From Psychrobacillus insolitus (lineage in GTDB: Bacteria; Bacillota; Bacilli; Bacillales_A; Planococcaceae), in contig NZ_QKZI01000002.1 of the NCBI RefSeq assembly GCF_003254155.1, positions 310,001-374,000 on the forward strand: a stretch of 64,000 bases of DNA, written 5' to 3'. Under the pieces are notes generated by a model that made no database searches, was not told the origin of the DNA, and saw only the letters and a program-made list of their open reading frames with translations. This document shows positions 1-11,324 of this stretch, in pieces. Made by a program: the position numbers and the translations under genes. Numbering within the stretch: position 1 is the first letter of the stretch; each line of letters opens with the position of its first letter.

Positions 1-986
1 TGCGTAACTATTATTCTGTTTCCATTTCCGGCTACCATATAGCGGAAGCAGGTGCGAACCCAATTTCACAGCTTGCATTTACTCTTTCAAATGGCTTCAC
101 TTTTGTCGAGTATTACTTAAGTCGTGGCATGAACATTGATGACTTTGCACCAAACTTATCGTTCTTCTTCTCGAATGGATTGGACCCAGAGTACACAGTG
201 ATCGGGCGCGTAGCTCGTCGAATTTGGGCAGTAGTAATGCGTGATAAATACGGCGCAAATGATCGCAGTCAAAAGCTTAAGTACCATGTTCAAACATCTG
301 GACGTAGCTTGCATGCACAGGAAATTGACTTCAATGACATTCGTACAACGCTACAAGCATTGATGGCATTACAAGATAACTGTAATTCTCTACACACAAA
401 TGCTTACGATGAAGCAATTACAACACCAACAGAAGAATCGGTTCGTCGAGCAATGGCGATTCAAATGATCATCACAAAAGAGCATGGTTTGTCGAAAAAT
501 GAAAATCCACTACAAGGTGCATTCATCGTGGATGAGTTAACGAACCTTGTAGAAGAAGCAGTATTAACCGAATTTGACCGTATTAATGATCGTGGCGGCG
601 TACTTGGTGCGATGGAAACACAATACCAACGAGGTAAAATTCAAGAAGAATCGATGTTTTATGAAATGAAAAAACATACTGGTGAACTACCAATTATCGG
701 TGTGAATACTTACTTAAATCCAAATCCTGCTACAGAAGAGGATATTAACAATATGGAAATAGCGCGTGCTACAAAAGACGAAAAAGACACACAAATCGTC
801 AATTTACGAAACTTCCAAGCTAAAAGCCCTACTGAAACAGAGGAAGCACTTAATCGTTTAAAACAAGTAGCGGTAACTGGCGGCAATATCTTTGAAGAGC
901 TTATGTCAACTGTTCAAAAAGCAAGTCTTGGACAAATTACAAATGCTTTATACGAGGTTGGTGGACAGTACAGAAGAAATATGTAA
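1..986 (+). CDS. icmF: Fused isobutyryl-CoA mutase (IcmF), C-terminal part
   Basis: The reading frame is open from the window edge (first full codon at position 3), so this is the 3' end of a longer gene. It carries the coenzyme-B12 mutase large-subunit signature: [10 protein letters not shown], then [27 protein letters not shown] and [11 protein letters not shown], followed by [14 protein letters not shown]. The tail ([12 protein letters not shown] at the very end) is typical of IcmF, in which the B12-binding domain, a MeaB-type G-protein chaperone and the mutase domain are fused in one chain. IcmF interconverts isobutyryl-CoA and n-butyryl-CoA (related acyl-CoAs in some species). The N-terminal domains lie outside the window, so the fusion is inferred from the C-terminal type; a stand-alone mutase large subunit is the alternative. 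Confidence 0.85.
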   Translation, partial: RNYYSVSISGYHIAEAGANPISQLAFTLSNGFTFVEYYLSRGMNIDDFAPNLSFFFSNGLDPEYTVIGRVARRIWAVVMRDKYGANDRSQKLKYHVQTSGRSLHAQEIDFNDIRTTLQALMALQDNCNSLHTNAYDEAITTPTEESVRRAMAIQMIITKEHGLSKNENPLQGAFIVDELTNLVEEAVLTEFDRINDRGGVLGAMETQYQRGKIQEESMFYEMKKHTGELPIIGVNTYLNPNPATEEDINNMEIARATKDEKDTQIVNLRNFQAKSPTETEEALNRLKQVAVTGGNIFEELMSTVQKASLGQITNALYEVGGQYRRNM

Positions 987-992
987 AAGTTA

Positions 993-1032
993 AGTGTCTC
1001 GAGGAAAATCGAGACACTCTTTCTTTTTTTTT
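993..1032 (+). terminator. Intrinsic terminator of icmF
   Basis: A perfect 10-bp stem AGTGTCTCGA / TCGAGACACT (993-1002 with 1009-1018, loop GGAAAA) is followed by a run of T interrupted by one C. It starts seven bases after the icmF stop. Confidence 0.9.
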
Positions 1033-1069
1033 GTATAATAAACTTAAAATGTTGAGAAGGAGCACTAGC

Positions 1070-1228
1070 ATGAAAAAACCAATTCACATAATGGTCATTA
1101 TAATACTGCTACTTCTAACATTTTTCCTATATAATAAGAGACTGGGCTCAATTCCATTGTTGATACTATCAATTTATTTATTCGGTTTGGCTGGTTCAAA
1201 CATATCCCTTTTCAAAAAGAGTAAATGA
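1070..1228 (+). CDS. Small two-helix membrane protein
   Basis: A 52-residue protein with two hydrophobic segments (about residues 6-20 and 27-46), a short basic N-terminus and a KKSK tail. I chose the ATG at 1070 because an AGAAGGAG ribosome site sits seven bases upstream; the frame stays open back to a TTG at 1031, which would start inside the terminator tail of icmF. It stands alone between the icmF terminator and rpoE. I do not recognise a family. The strong ribosome site argues that it is translated. Confidence 0.6.
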   Translation: MKKPIHIMVIIILLLLTFFLYNKRLGSIPLLILSIYLFGLAGSNISLFKKSK

Positions 1229-1301
1229 AGGTAGCATATTACATAAATGTTTGTATATAATGGGATGTATGCAAACGGACACAGAAAGGACGTGCAACGA
1301 A

Positions 1302-1838
1302 TTGAAATTTCGTAAAATGACTTTAGCACAACTACGAGAAGAATCGTTTATAGATTTAGGATATGCGATTTTAGAAGATAAAAAGAATTCCTTAACACTA
1401 GGTGAATTATTTACAGAAATTCAAACCCTAAATGAATTTACAGATGAGGAAATGGCAGAACGTAAGCCGCAATTCTATACAGATATGAACATCGATGGCC
1501 GCTTTTTAGCAATTGCTGAAAACCAATGGGGTCTTAGAGAATGGTATCCAGTAGAACAGATTGAAGAAGAATCAGCTCCTACAGTTAAAGTTCGTAAAAA
1601 GAAATCAAAAACTTCTGATGATCTAGATGATATGGAAGAAGATGAAATTATTTTCGAAGAAGAATTTGATGAATTTGCAGAAGACGACGATGACGACGAC
1701 GAAGATGAAGTAGTTGGATTTGTTGAAGTTGGAGTTGAAATCGATGAAGTAGTTGAAGAAGATATAATCGATGAAGAAGAAGACGAATTTGAAATCGATG
1801 AAGATTTGGACGATGAAGATGATGAGGAAGAAGAATAA
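1302..1838 (+). CDS. rpoE: RNA polymerase delta subunit
   Basis: 178 residues. The N-terminal folded domain (to about residue 90) has the family signatures PQFYTDMNIDGRF and WGLREWYP, then a lysine-rich patch (VRKKKSK), then a long disordered tail almost entirely Asp/Glu. This two-part layout is diagnostic of RpoE, the Gram-positive delta subunit that displaces RNA from polymerase, aids recycling and changes sensitivity to the initiating nucleotide. The start is TTG at 1302, after AGAAAGGA; upstream in-frame ATGs lack a ribosome site. It lies just ahead of pyrG, as in B. subtilis. That neighbour is itself controlled at the level of early transcription. Confidence 0.93.
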   Translation: MKFRKMTLAQLREESFIDLGYAILEDKKNSLTLGELFTEIQTLNEFTDEEMAERKPQFYTDMNIDGRFLAIAENQWGLREWYPVEQIEEESAPTVKVRKKKSKTSDDLDDMEEDEIIFEEEFDEFAEDDDDDDEDEVVGFVEVGVEIDEVVEEDIIDEEEDEFEIDEDLDDEDDEEEE

Positions 1839-1841
1839 TTC

Positions 1842-3642
<1,801 letters not shown>

Positions 3643-3677
3643 GAACAAATCTTTAACTTTAAGTTAAAAGAAAAGGA

Positions 3678-3719
3678 ATAGGTGAGAAAGTGACATAGTC
3701 ACTTTCTCACCTATTTTTG
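3678..3719 (+). terminator. Intrinsic terminator of pyrG
   Basis: A perfect 17-bp stem (3678-3694 with 3698-3714) with an ATA loop, followed by TTTTTG. The first repeat array begins a few bases downstream. Confidence 0.95.
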
Positions 3720-3730
3720 TATTTTTAGAA

Positions 3731-3773
3731 GGGGATTGTGGAGCTCAAGAGTGTTTGTGTGGAACTCGAGAGT
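3731..3773 (+). repeat. GTGTGGAACTC tandem array A (2 units)
   Basis: Two tandem units of about 21 bp, with cores GTGGAGCTCAAGAGT and GTGTGGAACTCGAGAGT. It is the smallest of five related intergenic arrays in the window and starts straight after the pyrG terminator, via the same T-rich then AGAAGGGG-like lead-in seen at arrays B and D. Confidence 0.8.
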
Positions 3774-3829
3774 CTTCTCCTCTTATCATAAATTTACACT
3801 TTTTTACTTAAATAAATAAAATATTATCA

Positions 3830-3858
3830 AAAGGAAAAAATATGTTAAAATATAATAA
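3830..3858 (+). promoter_or_regulatory. Candidate sigma-H promoter of spo0F
   Basis: AAAGGAAAA (3830-3838) fits the sigma-H -35 pattern RnAGGAwww exactly. Eleven bases later ATATAATAA (3850-3858) fits RnnGAATww with one mismatch. spo0F is sigma-H controlled in B. subtilis. The leader would be about 130 bases long. In the rest of this gap (3643-3994) I see only the terminator and array A. Confidence 0.45.
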
Positions 3859-3994
3859 AGATAAATACACCAAAATACTCAACTTACTCAATATTATATG
3901 GAGATAATTAAATTTTCTGATAATTTAAAAAGGTGAAGTGGATATATATGGCGAATATAAAGAGAATAAGATATATAAAAAAGGGGAGTAAGTT

Positions 3995-4357
3995 ATGGTA
4001 AAACATATCTTAATAGTCGATGATCAGTTAGGCATAAGATTGCTTTTAGAAGAGGTGTTTTTACAAGAAGGATATAAAGTAAGTTTAGCTTCTAATGGAT
4101 TGGAAGCGTTAGCAACTGTTGAAAAGGAAAATATTGACGGTATTTTATTGGACATGAAAATTCCAGGGATGGATGGAATTCAGATCTTAAGGAAGCTAAC
4201 AAAAGAATGGTCGAATACTCCAGTGATGATGATGACTGCATATGGTGAGTTAGATTTAATCCAAGAATCAAAGGATTTAGGAGCGGTCGCCTATTTTATA
4301 AAACCTTTTGATATATTTGAAGTAAGAGATGCAGTCCGTGATTTATTAAATAAGTAG
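3995..4357 (+). CDS. spo0F: Sporulation phosphorelay response regulator Spo0F
   Basis: 120 residues: a bare CheY-like receiver with no output domain. It shows the acidic pair Asp9-Asp10, phospho-acceptor Asp53 in LLDMKIPGMDG, the conserved Thr in MMMTAYG and the Lys in FIKPFD. The DMKIPGMDGI stretch and the length match Spo0F, which takes phosphate from sensor kinases and passes it to Spo0B, which then feeds Spo0A to commit the cell to sporulation. The ATG at 3995 follows an AAAGGGGAG site. Its place between pyrG and fbaA is the B. subtilis order. Confidence 0.95.
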   Translation: MVKHILIVDDQLGIRLLLEEVFLQEGYKVSLASNGLEALATVEKENIDGILLDMKIPGMDGIQILRKLTKEWSNTPVMMMTAYGELDLIQESKDLGAVAYFIKPFDIFEVRDAVRDLLNK

Positions 4358-4365
4358 GTCATAAG

Positions 4366-4394
4366 CAGGCAGTGGAAAACATCGCCTGTTTTTG
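4366..4394 (+). terminator. Terminator of spo0F
   Basis: CAGGC (4366-4370) pairs with GCCTG (4384-4388), with further pairs inside, and is followed by TTTTTGTT. It starts nine bases after the spo0F stop. I see no clear promoter between here and fbaA. Confidence 0.7.
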
Positions 4395-4587
4395 TTATGA
4401 TTAGAAAAGAAACTGGAGGACGTCGTTTAAACAAAGACAAGCAAATTTCGCTTTATGATGAGGAACGCTTAACTTCACTTTAGCAAAATGTAATTTGGCC
4501 TTGGGTAGCTCACGTCTAGCAAATAACCAGATAGAAAAAGTATGAAAAGAAATGAATATAAAAGGTAAATAGAGGAGGTCCATTTGA

Positions 4588-5445
4588 ATGGCTTTAGTAT
4601 CAATGAAAGAAATGCTTGAAAAAGGAAAAAAAGAAGGTTATGCAGTAGGGCAATTTAATATTAATAACCTTGAATTTACTCAAGCTATTTTACAAGCAGC
4701 AGAAGAAGAAAAATCTCCAGTTATTTTAGGAGTATCTGAAGGTGCAGCAAAATATATGGGTGGTTTCATATCCGTTGTATATATGGTAAAAGGATTAATG
4801 GAATCGTATCAAACAACAGTTCCAGTTGCGATTCACTTAGATCATGGCTCGAGCTTTGAAAAATGTAAAGAGGCGATTGACGCTGGTTTCACATCTGTCA
4901 TGATTGACGCTTCCCACCACGCATTTGAAGAGAATGTGGAAGTTACTTCTAAAGTAGTGGAATATGCACATGCACGTAATGTTTCAGTAGAAGCTGAATT
5001 AGGAACAGTTGGTGGACAAGAAGACGATGTTATAGCTGAAGGTGTAATTTATGCAGATCCAGTTGAATGTGCAGAATTAGTAAAACGTACAGCGATCGAT
5101 TGCTTAGCACCAGCATTAGGTTCCGTTCACGGTCCATACAAAGGTGAACCAAACTTAGGGTTTAAAGAAATGGAAGAGATTGCAGGGCTTGCAGATTTAC
5201 CGCTAGTATTACATGGTGGTACTGGAATTCCGACACATGATATCGAGCGTTCTATTTCTCTTGGGACAGCAAAAATTAACGTCAATACTGAAAGTCAAAT
5301 CTCTGCAACAAGAGCAATTCGTGCATATTTAGATGAACATCAAGAACAATACGATCCACGTAAATACCTGACACCAGCACGTGACGCGATTAAAGCAACA
5401 GTAATTGGTAAAATGCGCATATTTGGAAGTTCAAACAAAGCATAA
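4588..5445 (+). CDS. fbaA: Class II fructose-1,6-bisphosphate aldolase
   Basis: 285 residues, normal for the short class IIA/B bacterial aldolases. This zinc enzyme reversibly splits fructose 1,6-bisphosphate into dihydroxyacetone phosphate and glyceraldehyde 3-phosphate in glycolysis and gluconeogenesis. Visible motifs are [11 protein letters not shown] (catalytic Asp and a zinc His), [21 protein letters not shown] (zinc His) and VLHGGTGI (zinc His). The start ATG 4588 follows an AGAGGAGG site. The transaldolase and glpX downstream make this a small sugar-phosphate cluster. Confidence 0.97.
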   Translation: MALVSMKEMLEKGKKEGYAVGQFNINNLEFTQAILQAAEEEKSPVILGVSEGAAKYMGGFISVVYMVKGLMESYQTTVPVAIHLDHGSSFEKCKEAIDAGFTSVMIDASHHAFEENVEVTSKVVEYAHARNVSVEAELGTVGGQEDDVIAEGVIYADPVECAELVKRTAIDCLAPALGSVHGPYKGEPNLGFKEMEEIAGLADLPLVLHGGTGIPTHDIERSISLGTAKINVNTESQISATRAIRAYLDEHQEQYDPRKYLTPARDAIKATVIGKMRIFGSSNKA

Positions 5446-5467
5446 GATAGCAACTTAAATAGAAAGA

Positions 5468-5505
5468 AGAAGCGTTCAATTTAGTTTGAACCTTCTCCTA
5501 TTTTT
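5468..5505 (+). terminator. Hairpin between fbaA and the transaldolase
   Basis: AGAAG-c-GTTCAA (5468-5479) pairs with TTGAAC-CTTCT (5486-5496) with one bulged base, followed by CCTATTTTTCC. It could be a terminator or an attenuator, since the next ribosome site is only about 15 bases further on. Confidence 0.65.
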
Positions 5506-5530
5506 CCATCCTGAGGAGGATAATAATCAT

Positions 5531-6178
5531 ATGAAATTTTTTATAGATACTGCTAACTTTGAAGAAATAAAAGAAGCGCACGCATGGGGTATTTTGTCAG
5601 GCGTAACAACGAATCCATCCTTAGTAGCGAAAGAAAATATTTCTTTTCATGATCGTCTTCGTGAAATTACTGATTTAGTTGATGGTTCTGTCAGTGCAGA
5701 GGTAATCGCATTAGACGCAGAAGGTATGATTAAAGAAGGACGCGAGCTTGCTGCAATTGCTCCGAATATCACTGTGAAACTACCAATGACTCCCGAAGGT
5801 TTAAAAGCATGTTCAGTATTCCGTTCTGAAGGTATTAAAACAAATGTAACGCTTATTTTTAGTGCAAACCAAGCATTATTAGCAGCGCGTGCAGGAGCGA
5901 CATATGTATCTCCTTTTCTTGGCCGTTTAGATGATATTGGACATGATGGTATGGAACTTATTGCTAAAATTGCGCAGATTTTTGAAATTCATAACATCGA
6001 AACAGAAATTATTGCTGCATCGATTAGACATCCACAACATATTACAGATGCTGCACTAAACGGTGCACATATAGCTACAACACCGATTAAAGTATTAAAA
6101 CAACTATTCCACCATCCTTTAACGGATAAAGGCATTGAAGGATTTCTAACGGATTGGAACAATCGTAAAAGCGAGTAA
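5531..6178 (+). CDS. tal: Transaldolase / fructose-6-phosphate aldolase-like protein
   Basis: 215 residues, the size of the small transaldolase subfamily (B. subtilis YwjH) and of Fsa, far shorter than classical transaldolases. Motifs are [10 protein letters not shown] and GVTTNPSLV at the N-terminus, the Schiff-base Lys in NITVKLPMT, and SPFLGRLDD later. Transaldolase moves a dihydroxyacetone unit between sugar phosphates in the non-oxidative pentose phosphate pathway. Start ATG 5531 follows GAGGAGG. Sequence alone does not separate transaldolase from the Fsa aldolase activity; the position after fbaA favours Tal. Confidence 0.93.
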   Translation: MKFFIDTANFEEIKEAHAWGILSGVTTNPSLVAKENISFHDRLREITDLVDGSVSAEVIALDAEGMIKEGRELAAIAPNITVKLPMTPEGLKACSVFRSEGIKTNVTLIFSANQALLAARAGATYVSPFLGRLDDIGHDGMELIAKIAQIFEIHNIETEIIAASIRHPQHITDAALNGAHIATTPIKVLKQLFHHPLTDKGIEGFLTDWNNRKSE

Positions 6179-6197
6179 CAAGACGAAGGAGAAACAT

Positions 6198-7475
6198 ATG
6201 GAAGTTTATAAAATAAGAGGTGCAAAACGTCTTCAAGGGACGATTAAAGTGAGTGGAGCCAAAAATAGCGCAGTTGCACTAATTCCTGCATCTTTATTGG
6301 CTGATTCTCCTGTTACAATTGAAGGTCTACCGGAAATATCGGATGTTTTAACATTGAAAGAAATTTTAGAAGAAGTAGGGGCTATTGTTACTTTTGAAAA
6401 TGGAACAATGACGATTGATCCGACAAACGTAGTAGATATGCCATTACCAAATGGCAATATTAAAAAACTTCGTGCTTCATATTATTTAATGGGCGCCCTT
6501 TTAGGAAGATTCAAAAAGGCTGCTATCGGGTTACCAGGTGGTTGCCATTTAGGACCACGTCCAATAGATCAGCATATTAAAGGCTTTGAAGCATTAGGAG
6601 CTAAAGTAACAAATGAGCACGGTGCCATTTATTTACGTGCAGAAGAATTAGCAGGAGCTAAAATTTATCTAGACGTAGTAAGTGTTGGCGCAACTATTAA
6701 TATAATGCTTGCAGCAGTAAAGGCAAAAGGTAGAACGATTATTGAAAATGCAGCAAAAGAGCCAGAAATTATTGATGTTGCAACATTATTATCCAATATG
6801 GGTGCGAAGATCAAAGGTGCAGGTACAAATGTTATTCGAATTGATGGTGTAGAAGAATTACATGGTACTAAGCACACAATCATTCCAGATCGTATTGAGG
6901 CAGGTACATTTATGATTATGGCAGCAGTTGCAGGTGACGGTATTACGATTGATAATGTTATTCCATTTCATGTGGAAGCATTAACGTCAAAGCTTCGTGA
7001 AATGGGTGTAAAGGTAGAAGTATTTGAAGAAAAAATATTCATACCTAAAACAACTAGTATACAAGCTGTCGATGTTAAAACGCTTGTATATCCAGGTTTT
7101 CCAACCGATTTACAGCAGCCTTTCTCTGTACTAATGACACAAGCAACTGGTTCTTCTGTTATTACTGACTCCATTTATTCTGCTAGGTTTAAGCAAATTG
7201 ATGAGCTTCGCAGAATGAGTGCGAATGGTCGTGTAGATGGACGTACTGCTGTTATCAATGGTCCTACAAAATTAGAAGCAGCAATCGTTCGTGCGAGTGA
7301 TTTACGAGCTGGAGCAGCATTAGTTATTGCAGGTTTGATAGCAGATGGAGAAACGGAAATCCAAGATATATACCATATAGAACGTGGGTATAGCTCAATT
7401 GTTGAGAAACTTCAAGGACTCGGAGCGGACATTAGACGCGTACAGATCGAAGAAATAGAAGTGAATAATGACTAA
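6198..7475 (+). CDS. murZ: UDP-N-acetylglucosamine 1-carboxyvinyltransferase (second copy, MurZ)
   Basis: 425 residues. It adds enolpyruvate from PEP to UDP-GlcNAc, the committed step of peptidoglycan precursor synthesis. The N-terminal [15 protein letters not shown] and the active-site loop [15 protein letters not shown] (Cys116, the fosfomycin target) are intact. The window holds a second enzyme of this family (murAA, at 30083); this copy lies between the transaldolase and glpX, where B. subtilis has murAB/murZ. The ATG at 6198 follows AAGGAG, 19 bases after the transaldolase stop, suggesting co-transcription. Confidence 0.95.
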   Translation: MEVYKIRGAKRLQGTIKVSGAKNSAVALIPASLLADSPVTIEGLPEISDVLTLKEILEEVGAIVTFENGTMTIDPTNVVDMPLPNGNIKKLRASYYLMGALLGRFKKAAIGLPGGCHLGPRPIDQHIKGFEALGAKVTNEHGAIYLRAEELAGAKIYLDVVSVGATINIMLAAVKAKGRTIIENAAKEPEIIDVATLLSNMGAKIKGAGTNVIRIDGVEELHGTKHTIIPDRIEAGTFMIMAAVAGDGITIDNVIPFHVEALTSKLREMGVKVEVFEEKIFIPKTTSIQAVDVKTLVYPGFPTDLQQPFSVLMTQATGSSVITDSIYSARFKQIDELRRMSANGRVDGRTAVINGPTKLEAAIVRASDLRAGAALVIAGLIADGETEIQDIYHIERGYSSIVEKLQGLGADIRRVQIEEIEVNND

Positions 7476-7503
7476 ATTTTTTCTATTCATAATGGACAAA
7501 TAT

Positions 7504-7511
7504 GCTACAAT
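7504..7511 (+). promoter_or_regulatory. Possible extended -10 promoter of glpX
   Basis: TGCTACAAT (TG one base before a five-of-six -10) lies about 60 bases upstream of glpX, in the gap after murZ. No convincing -35 is visible. Confidence 0.4.
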
Positions 7512-7572
7512 GATACAGGAAGAAACACAGTACGGAATAATAAGAAACGTAAAAACAGGGGGCAGACATTAG

Positions 7573-8535
7573 ATGGAACGTAGTTTATCAATGGAGTTAG
7601 TTCGTGTAACAGAAGCAGCAGCAATAGCATCAGCACGCTGGATGGGACGCGGATTGAAAAATGAAGCAGATGACGCAGCAACTACTGCAATGCGTACGGT
7701 ATTTGACACAATCCCAATGCGAGGTGTTGTAGTTATTGGAGAAGGTGAAATGGACGAGGCACCAATGTTATACATTGGTGAAAAACTTGGTCTTGGAACT
7801 GATGGACCTGAAGTTGACATTGCAGTGGATCCTTTAGAAGGTACAAATATCGTTGCTGCAGGTGGATGGAATGCACTTGCAGTACTTGCAGTTGCAGATC
7901 GTGGAAATCTACTTCATGCTCCAGATATGTATATGGAGAAACTAGCTGTAGGCCCTGAATCTGTAGGTCAAGTTGATATAAATGCATCTGTTTTAGACAA
8001 TTTAAAAGCAGTTGCACGTGCAAAAAATAAAAATATTGAAGATGTAGTGGCTACAATTTTAGGCCGCCCTCGTCATCAACAAATTATCGATGAAATTCGT
8101 GCTACAGGAGCTCGCATTAAGTTAATCACAGATGGCGATGTTGCAGGAGCTATTAACACAGCATTTGATGATACAGGAGTAGATATTTTATTCGGTATGG
8201 GTGGAGCACCTGAAGGGGTAATCGCAGCTGTAGGTTTAAAATGTTTAGGTGGAGAAATCCAAGGAAAACTTGTACCACAAGATGAAGCAGAGCTTGCACG
8301 TTGTATCAAAATGGGTCTAGACGTAAACAAAATCTTACGTATGGAAGATCTAGTAAAAGGCGATGATGCAATTTTTGCAGCAACTGGTGTTACAGACGGA
8401 GAACTTCTTCGTGGAGTACAATTTAAAGGTGCTTTCAGTTCGACGCATTCTATCGTTATGCGTGCGAAATCAGGTACAGTAAGATTTGTTGAAGGCCGCC
8501 ATAGCTTAAGTAAAAAACCAAACTTAGTGTTATAA
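7573..8535 (+). CDS. glpX: Class II fructose-1,6-bisphosphatase
   Basis: 320 residues, the GlpX length. It removes the 1-phosphate of fructose 1,6-bisphosphate, the irreversible gluconeogenic step. Metal-site motifs of the lithium-sensitive phosphatase superfamily are visible: [14 protein letters not shown] and [12 protein letters not shown], plus [12 protein letters not shown] near residue 215. The start ATG 7573 follows GGGGGC. B. subtilis has a GlpX-type protein (YwjI) at the same place, between murZ and rho. Confidence 0.96.
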   Translation: MERSLSMELVRVTEAAAIASARWMGRGLKNEADDAATTAMRTVFDTIPMRGVVVIGEGEMDEAPMLYIGEKLGLGTDGPEVDIAVDPLEGTNIVAAGGWNALAVLAVADRGNLLHAPDMYMEKLAVGPESVGQVDINASVLDNLKAVARAKNKNIEDVVATILGRPRHQQIIDEIRATGARIKLITDGDVAGAINTAFDDTGVDILFGMGGAPEGVIAAVGLKCLGGEIQGKLVPQDEAELARCIKMGLDVNKILRMEDLVKGDDAIFAATGVTDGELLRGVQFKGAFSSTHSIVMRAKSGTVRFVEGRHSLSKKPNLVL

Positions 8536-8554
8536 GGTTGATCTTTCCTTATGA

Positions 8555-8581
8555 ATACCCGACTACTTAGTAGTCGGGTAT
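8555..8581 (+). terminator. Hairpin after glpX
   Basis: A perfect 11-bp stem ATACCCGACTA / TAGTCGGGTAT (8555-8565 with 8571-8581, loop CTTAG). It is followed by CCTCTAC rather than a T-run, so termination would be weak or Rho-assisted. Confidence 0.5.
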
Positions 8582-8690
8582 CCTCTACTATAAGTCTTTA
8601 GCATCCCGCTTTGCTTATTAACTTCATTCCCTATTTACCCAAAAAAAATAGTAAAACTAAAAATAAAATAAAGAATGGTGCGACTTGCCG

Positions 8691-9974
8691 ATGACACAAA
8701 CAACAATTAATGAACTAGAAAACATGACACTGAAAGAACTTTATGCCCTTGCGCGTAAATTTAAAGTAGCAGCATACAGTAAGTTATCTAAAAAAGAGCT
8801 TATTTTTGCTATTTTAAAATCCCGTGCAGAGCAAGAAGGTTTCTTCTTTATGGAAGGTGTTTTAGAAATCATTCAGCAAGAAGGATTTGGATTCTTGCGT
8901 CCGATTAACTATTCTCCTAGCTCAGAAGATATTTATATTTCTGCTTCACAAATTAGAAGATTTGATCTTCGTAATGGAGACAAAGTTACTGGTAAAGTAC
9001 GCCCTCCAAAAGAAAGTGAACGTTATTACGGATTATTGCATGTAGAGCTTGTTAATGGAGAAGACCCTGAAACAGCGAAAGAACGTGTACATTTCCCGGG
9101 TCTAACAGCATTATATCCAGATCGTCATATTAAGTTAGAAACAAATTCTGATCATTTATCCACTCGTATTATGGATTTAGTGTCGCCTGTTGGATTTGGA
9201 CAGCGTGGATTAATCGTTGCTCCTCCTAAAGCAGGAAAAACATTATTGATAAAAGAAATTGCTAATTCAATTACAACCAATTATCCGAATGCAGAATTAA
9301 TTGTTCTATTAATAGATGAGCGTCCAGAAGAAGTAACAGATATCGAGCGCTCTGTAAAAGCAGATGTTGTAAGTTCGACGTTTGATGAAGTACCAGAAAA
9401 CCATGTAAAAGTGGCAGAGCTTGTACTAGAAAGAGCGATGCGTTTAGTAGAACATAAACGTGATGTCATCATTTTAATGGATTCTATTACGCGTCTTGCT
9501 CGTGCCTACAACTTAGTAATTCCACCAAGTGGACGTACATTATCAGGTGGTATTGACCCGGCAGCGTTCCATCGTCCAAAACGATTTTTCGGTGCTGCAC
9601 GTAATATTGAAGAAGGCGGAAGCTTAACAATTTTGGCTACGGCTTTGATCGATACTGGATCTCGTATGGATGAAGTAATTTACGAAGAATTTAAAGGGAC
9701 AGGAAATATGGAGCTCCACTTAGATCGTCATCTTGCAGAGCGTCGTATTTTCCCAGCATTAGATATTCGTCGTTCTGGGACAAGAAAAGAAGAGTTGCTT
9801 ATACCAAAAGAGCAATTGGATAAACTTTGGGCTATTCGTAAAACATTCTCAGATTCTCATGATTTCACAGAACGGTTCATGAAAAAGCTTGGACAAACAG
9901 ATACGAACGAAGCATTTTTTGAGCAGTTAGCAGGAGAAATGAAAGCCCACCGTAGCGGAAAAGTTACTTTATAA
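8691..9974 (+). CDS. rho: Transcription termination factor Rho
   Basis: 427 residues, identical in length to B. subtilis Rho. The N-terminal [13 protein letters not shown] helical motif precedes the cold-shock-like RNA-binding domain ([19 protein letters not shown]). The ATPase core has Walker A in VAPPKAGKT (about residue 180), [13 protein letters not shown] and the Q-loop/Walker B region [16 protein letters not shown]. Rho is the hexameric helicase that ends untranslated and antisense transcripts. I prefer ATG 8691 over TTG 8685; the only ribosome-site-like bases are GGTG at 8678, so initiation looks weak. Confidence 0.97.
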   Translation: MTQTTINELENMTLKELYALARKFKVAAYSKLSKKELIFAILKSRAEQEGFFFMEGVLEIIQQEGFGFLRPINYSPSSEDIYISASQIRRFDLRNGDKVTGKVRPPKESERYYGLLHVELVNGEDPETAKERVHFPGLTALYPDRHIKLETNSDHLSTRIMDLVSPVGFGQRGLIVAPPKAGKTLLIKEIANSITTNYPNAELIVLLIDERPEEVTDIERSVKADVVSSTFDEVPENHVKVAELVLERAMRLVEHKRDVIILMDSITRLARAYNLVIPPSGRTLSGGIDPAAFHRPKRFFGAARNIEEGGSLTILATALIDTGSRMDEVIYEEFKGTGNMELHLDRHLAERRIFPALDIRRSGTRKEELLIPKEQLDKLWAIRKTFSDSHDFTERFMKKLGQTDTNEAFFEQLAGEMKAHRSGKVTL

Positions 9975-10006
9975 ATTAACTTTTCTATCTAAATAGAATT
10001 AAGTAC

Positions 10007-10035
10007 TTGTAATTATATTCCGCCCGTGGTACTAT
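10007..10035 (+). promoter_or_regulatory. Sigma-A promoter of rpmE
   Basis: TTGTAA (10007-10012), 17 bp, then TACTAT (10030-10035). The transcript would carry a leader of about 110 bases before rpmE. Ribosomal protein genes often have such leaders, but I could not assign a conserved RNA fold. Confidence 0.55.
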
Positions 10036-10154
10036 ATTAACGTGAGTTTATACATTTCTGTTACATATACGATTGATTGTTATCGGATCGTGTAAGGTAT
10101 CAGTTTCATAACCAACTCTGTTCCAGATGGTTCAGGGCGAGAGGAGAGATAGTA

Positions 10155-10370
10155 ATGAAAGCAGGAATTCATCCAGATTACAAAGAAGCAACAGTATCAT
10201 GTTCATGTGGTAACGCATTCACAACTGGTTCTGTAAAATCTGACATTAAAGTCGAGTTCTGTAACGAATGTCACCCATTTTATACTGGGCGTCAAAAATT
10301 CGCAGCAGCAGATGGCCGTGTGGATCGTTTCAACAAAAAATACGGTATCAAAGAAGACATTCAAGAATAA
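10155..10370 (+). CDS. rpmE: 50S ribosomal protein L31 (zinc-binding form)
   Basis: 71 residues starting MKAGIHPDY, the L31 hallmark, and ending in the [16 protein letters not shown] block. Four cysteines (Cys16, Cys18, Cys36, Cys39) form the zinc knuckle, which marks the zinc-dependent paralogue as opposed to the zinc-free YtiA type made under zinc limitation. The ATG at 10155 follows GAGGAGAG. It sits in the B. subtilis position between rho and tdk. Confidence 0.97.
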   Translation: MKAGIHPDYKEATVSCSCGNAFTTGSVKSDIKVEFCNECHPFYTGRQKFAAADGRVDRFNKKYGIKEDIQE

Positions 10371-10378
10371 GAAACCAA

Positions 10379-10415
10379 ATACCTGTAAGGCACACCGTGC
10401 TTTACAGGTATTTTT
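10379..10415 (+). terminator. Intrinsic terminator of rpmE
   Basis: A 15-bp stem (10379-10393 with 10397-10411, one G-U pair) with loop ACC and a T-run. Confidence 0.93.
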
Positions 10416-10521
10416 AATTTATTTCTGTTATATATTAAGCAATATAAAAGTGCCGATACATACTTCTATATGTTATAAATAGAAGAGATAATATAGAGAA
10501 CGATTTACAAGGAGAAATAAT

Positions 10522-11094
10522 ATGGCCCAATTATTTTTTAAGTACGGTGCGATGAATAGTGGAAAGTCGATTGAAATACTAAAAGTAGCTCATAACTATG
10601 AAGAACAAAATAAACCAGTCCTAATATTTACTCCCGGCATAGATACACGCGATGAAGTAGGATATATATCGAGTAGGATTGGACTTAAAAGAAAAGCTAC
10701 AGCTATTTACGATGATACGAATTTATATGAACTAGTAAGTGCGCAAACTTTAACACCTTACTGCATCTTAATCGATGAAGTGCAATTTCTGAAAAAAGAG
10801 CATGTTTTACAACTAACAAAAGTAGTAGACGAGTTAAATATCCCAGTAATGGGGTTTGGTCTTAAAAATGATTTTCAAAATGAAATGTTTGAAGGCAGTC
10901 GCTATATGTTAATCTATGCGGATAAAATTGAAGAAATGAAAACGATATGTTGGTTCTGTCATAAAAAAGCGATTATGAATTTACGGGTGGACGAAGATAG
11001 AAAACCAGTATACACTGGCGAGCAAATTCAAATCGGTGGAAATGATTCCTATTATCCGGTATGCAGAAGATGCCATGCCAATCCACCTTTGTAA
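10522..11094 (+). CDS. tdk: Thymidine kinase (type II)
   Basis: 190 residues. It phosphorylates thymidine to dTMP in the salvage pathway. The P-loop GAMNSGKS (residues 9-16) is at the N-terminus, ILIDEVQFL follows, and two cysteine pairs (CWFC and CRRC) form the structural zinc site of the lasso domain, as in type II enzymes. The start ATG 10522 follows AAGGAG. It lies between rpmE and prfA as in B. subtilis. Confidence 0.95.
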   Translation: MAQLFFKYGAMNSGKSIEILKVAHNYEEQNKPVLIFTPGIDTRDEVGYISSRIGLKRKATAIYDDTNLYELVSAQTLTPYCILIDEVQFLKKEHVLQLTKVVDELNIPVMGFGLKNDFQNEMFEGSRYMLIYADKIEEMKTICWFCHKKAIMNLRVDEDRKPVYTGEQIQIGGNDSYYPVCRRCHANPPL

Positions 11095-11101
11095 AAATAT
11101 A

Positions 11102-11253
11102 ACTGTTGATTATTAAATATTTTGTTGATTGCAGTGAAAGGCGGCGACTCCAGCGGGAAAAGCGTGTCCAGGTGAGACCCCGCAGGAGCGTAGCGACGAG
11201 GGGGCTCACGGACCGCCCGCGGAAAGCGTCCGCCTGTAACGGAAATCAACAGT
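11102..11253. repeat. GC-rich intergenic repeat element with inverted termini
   Basis: A 152-bp block bounded by perfect 10-bp inverted termini, ACTGTTGATT (11102-11111) and AATCAACAGT (11244-11253), with a second TGTTGATT at 11123. The interior is much richer in GC than its surroundings and contains GACCCCGCAGGAGCG and GGCTCACGGACCGCCC, strings I recognise from a short element scattered between genes in many Bacillaceae and relatives. It encodes no protein. The termini suggest a small non-autonomous mobile element or REP-like unit. Confidence 0.7.
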
Positions 11254-11324
11254 ATAGTTTGTATTTTAGCGGAGCCCTATAAAAAAGGTTAGTGTACAAA
11301 GACTAAAAGAACGAGGTGAGGTCC

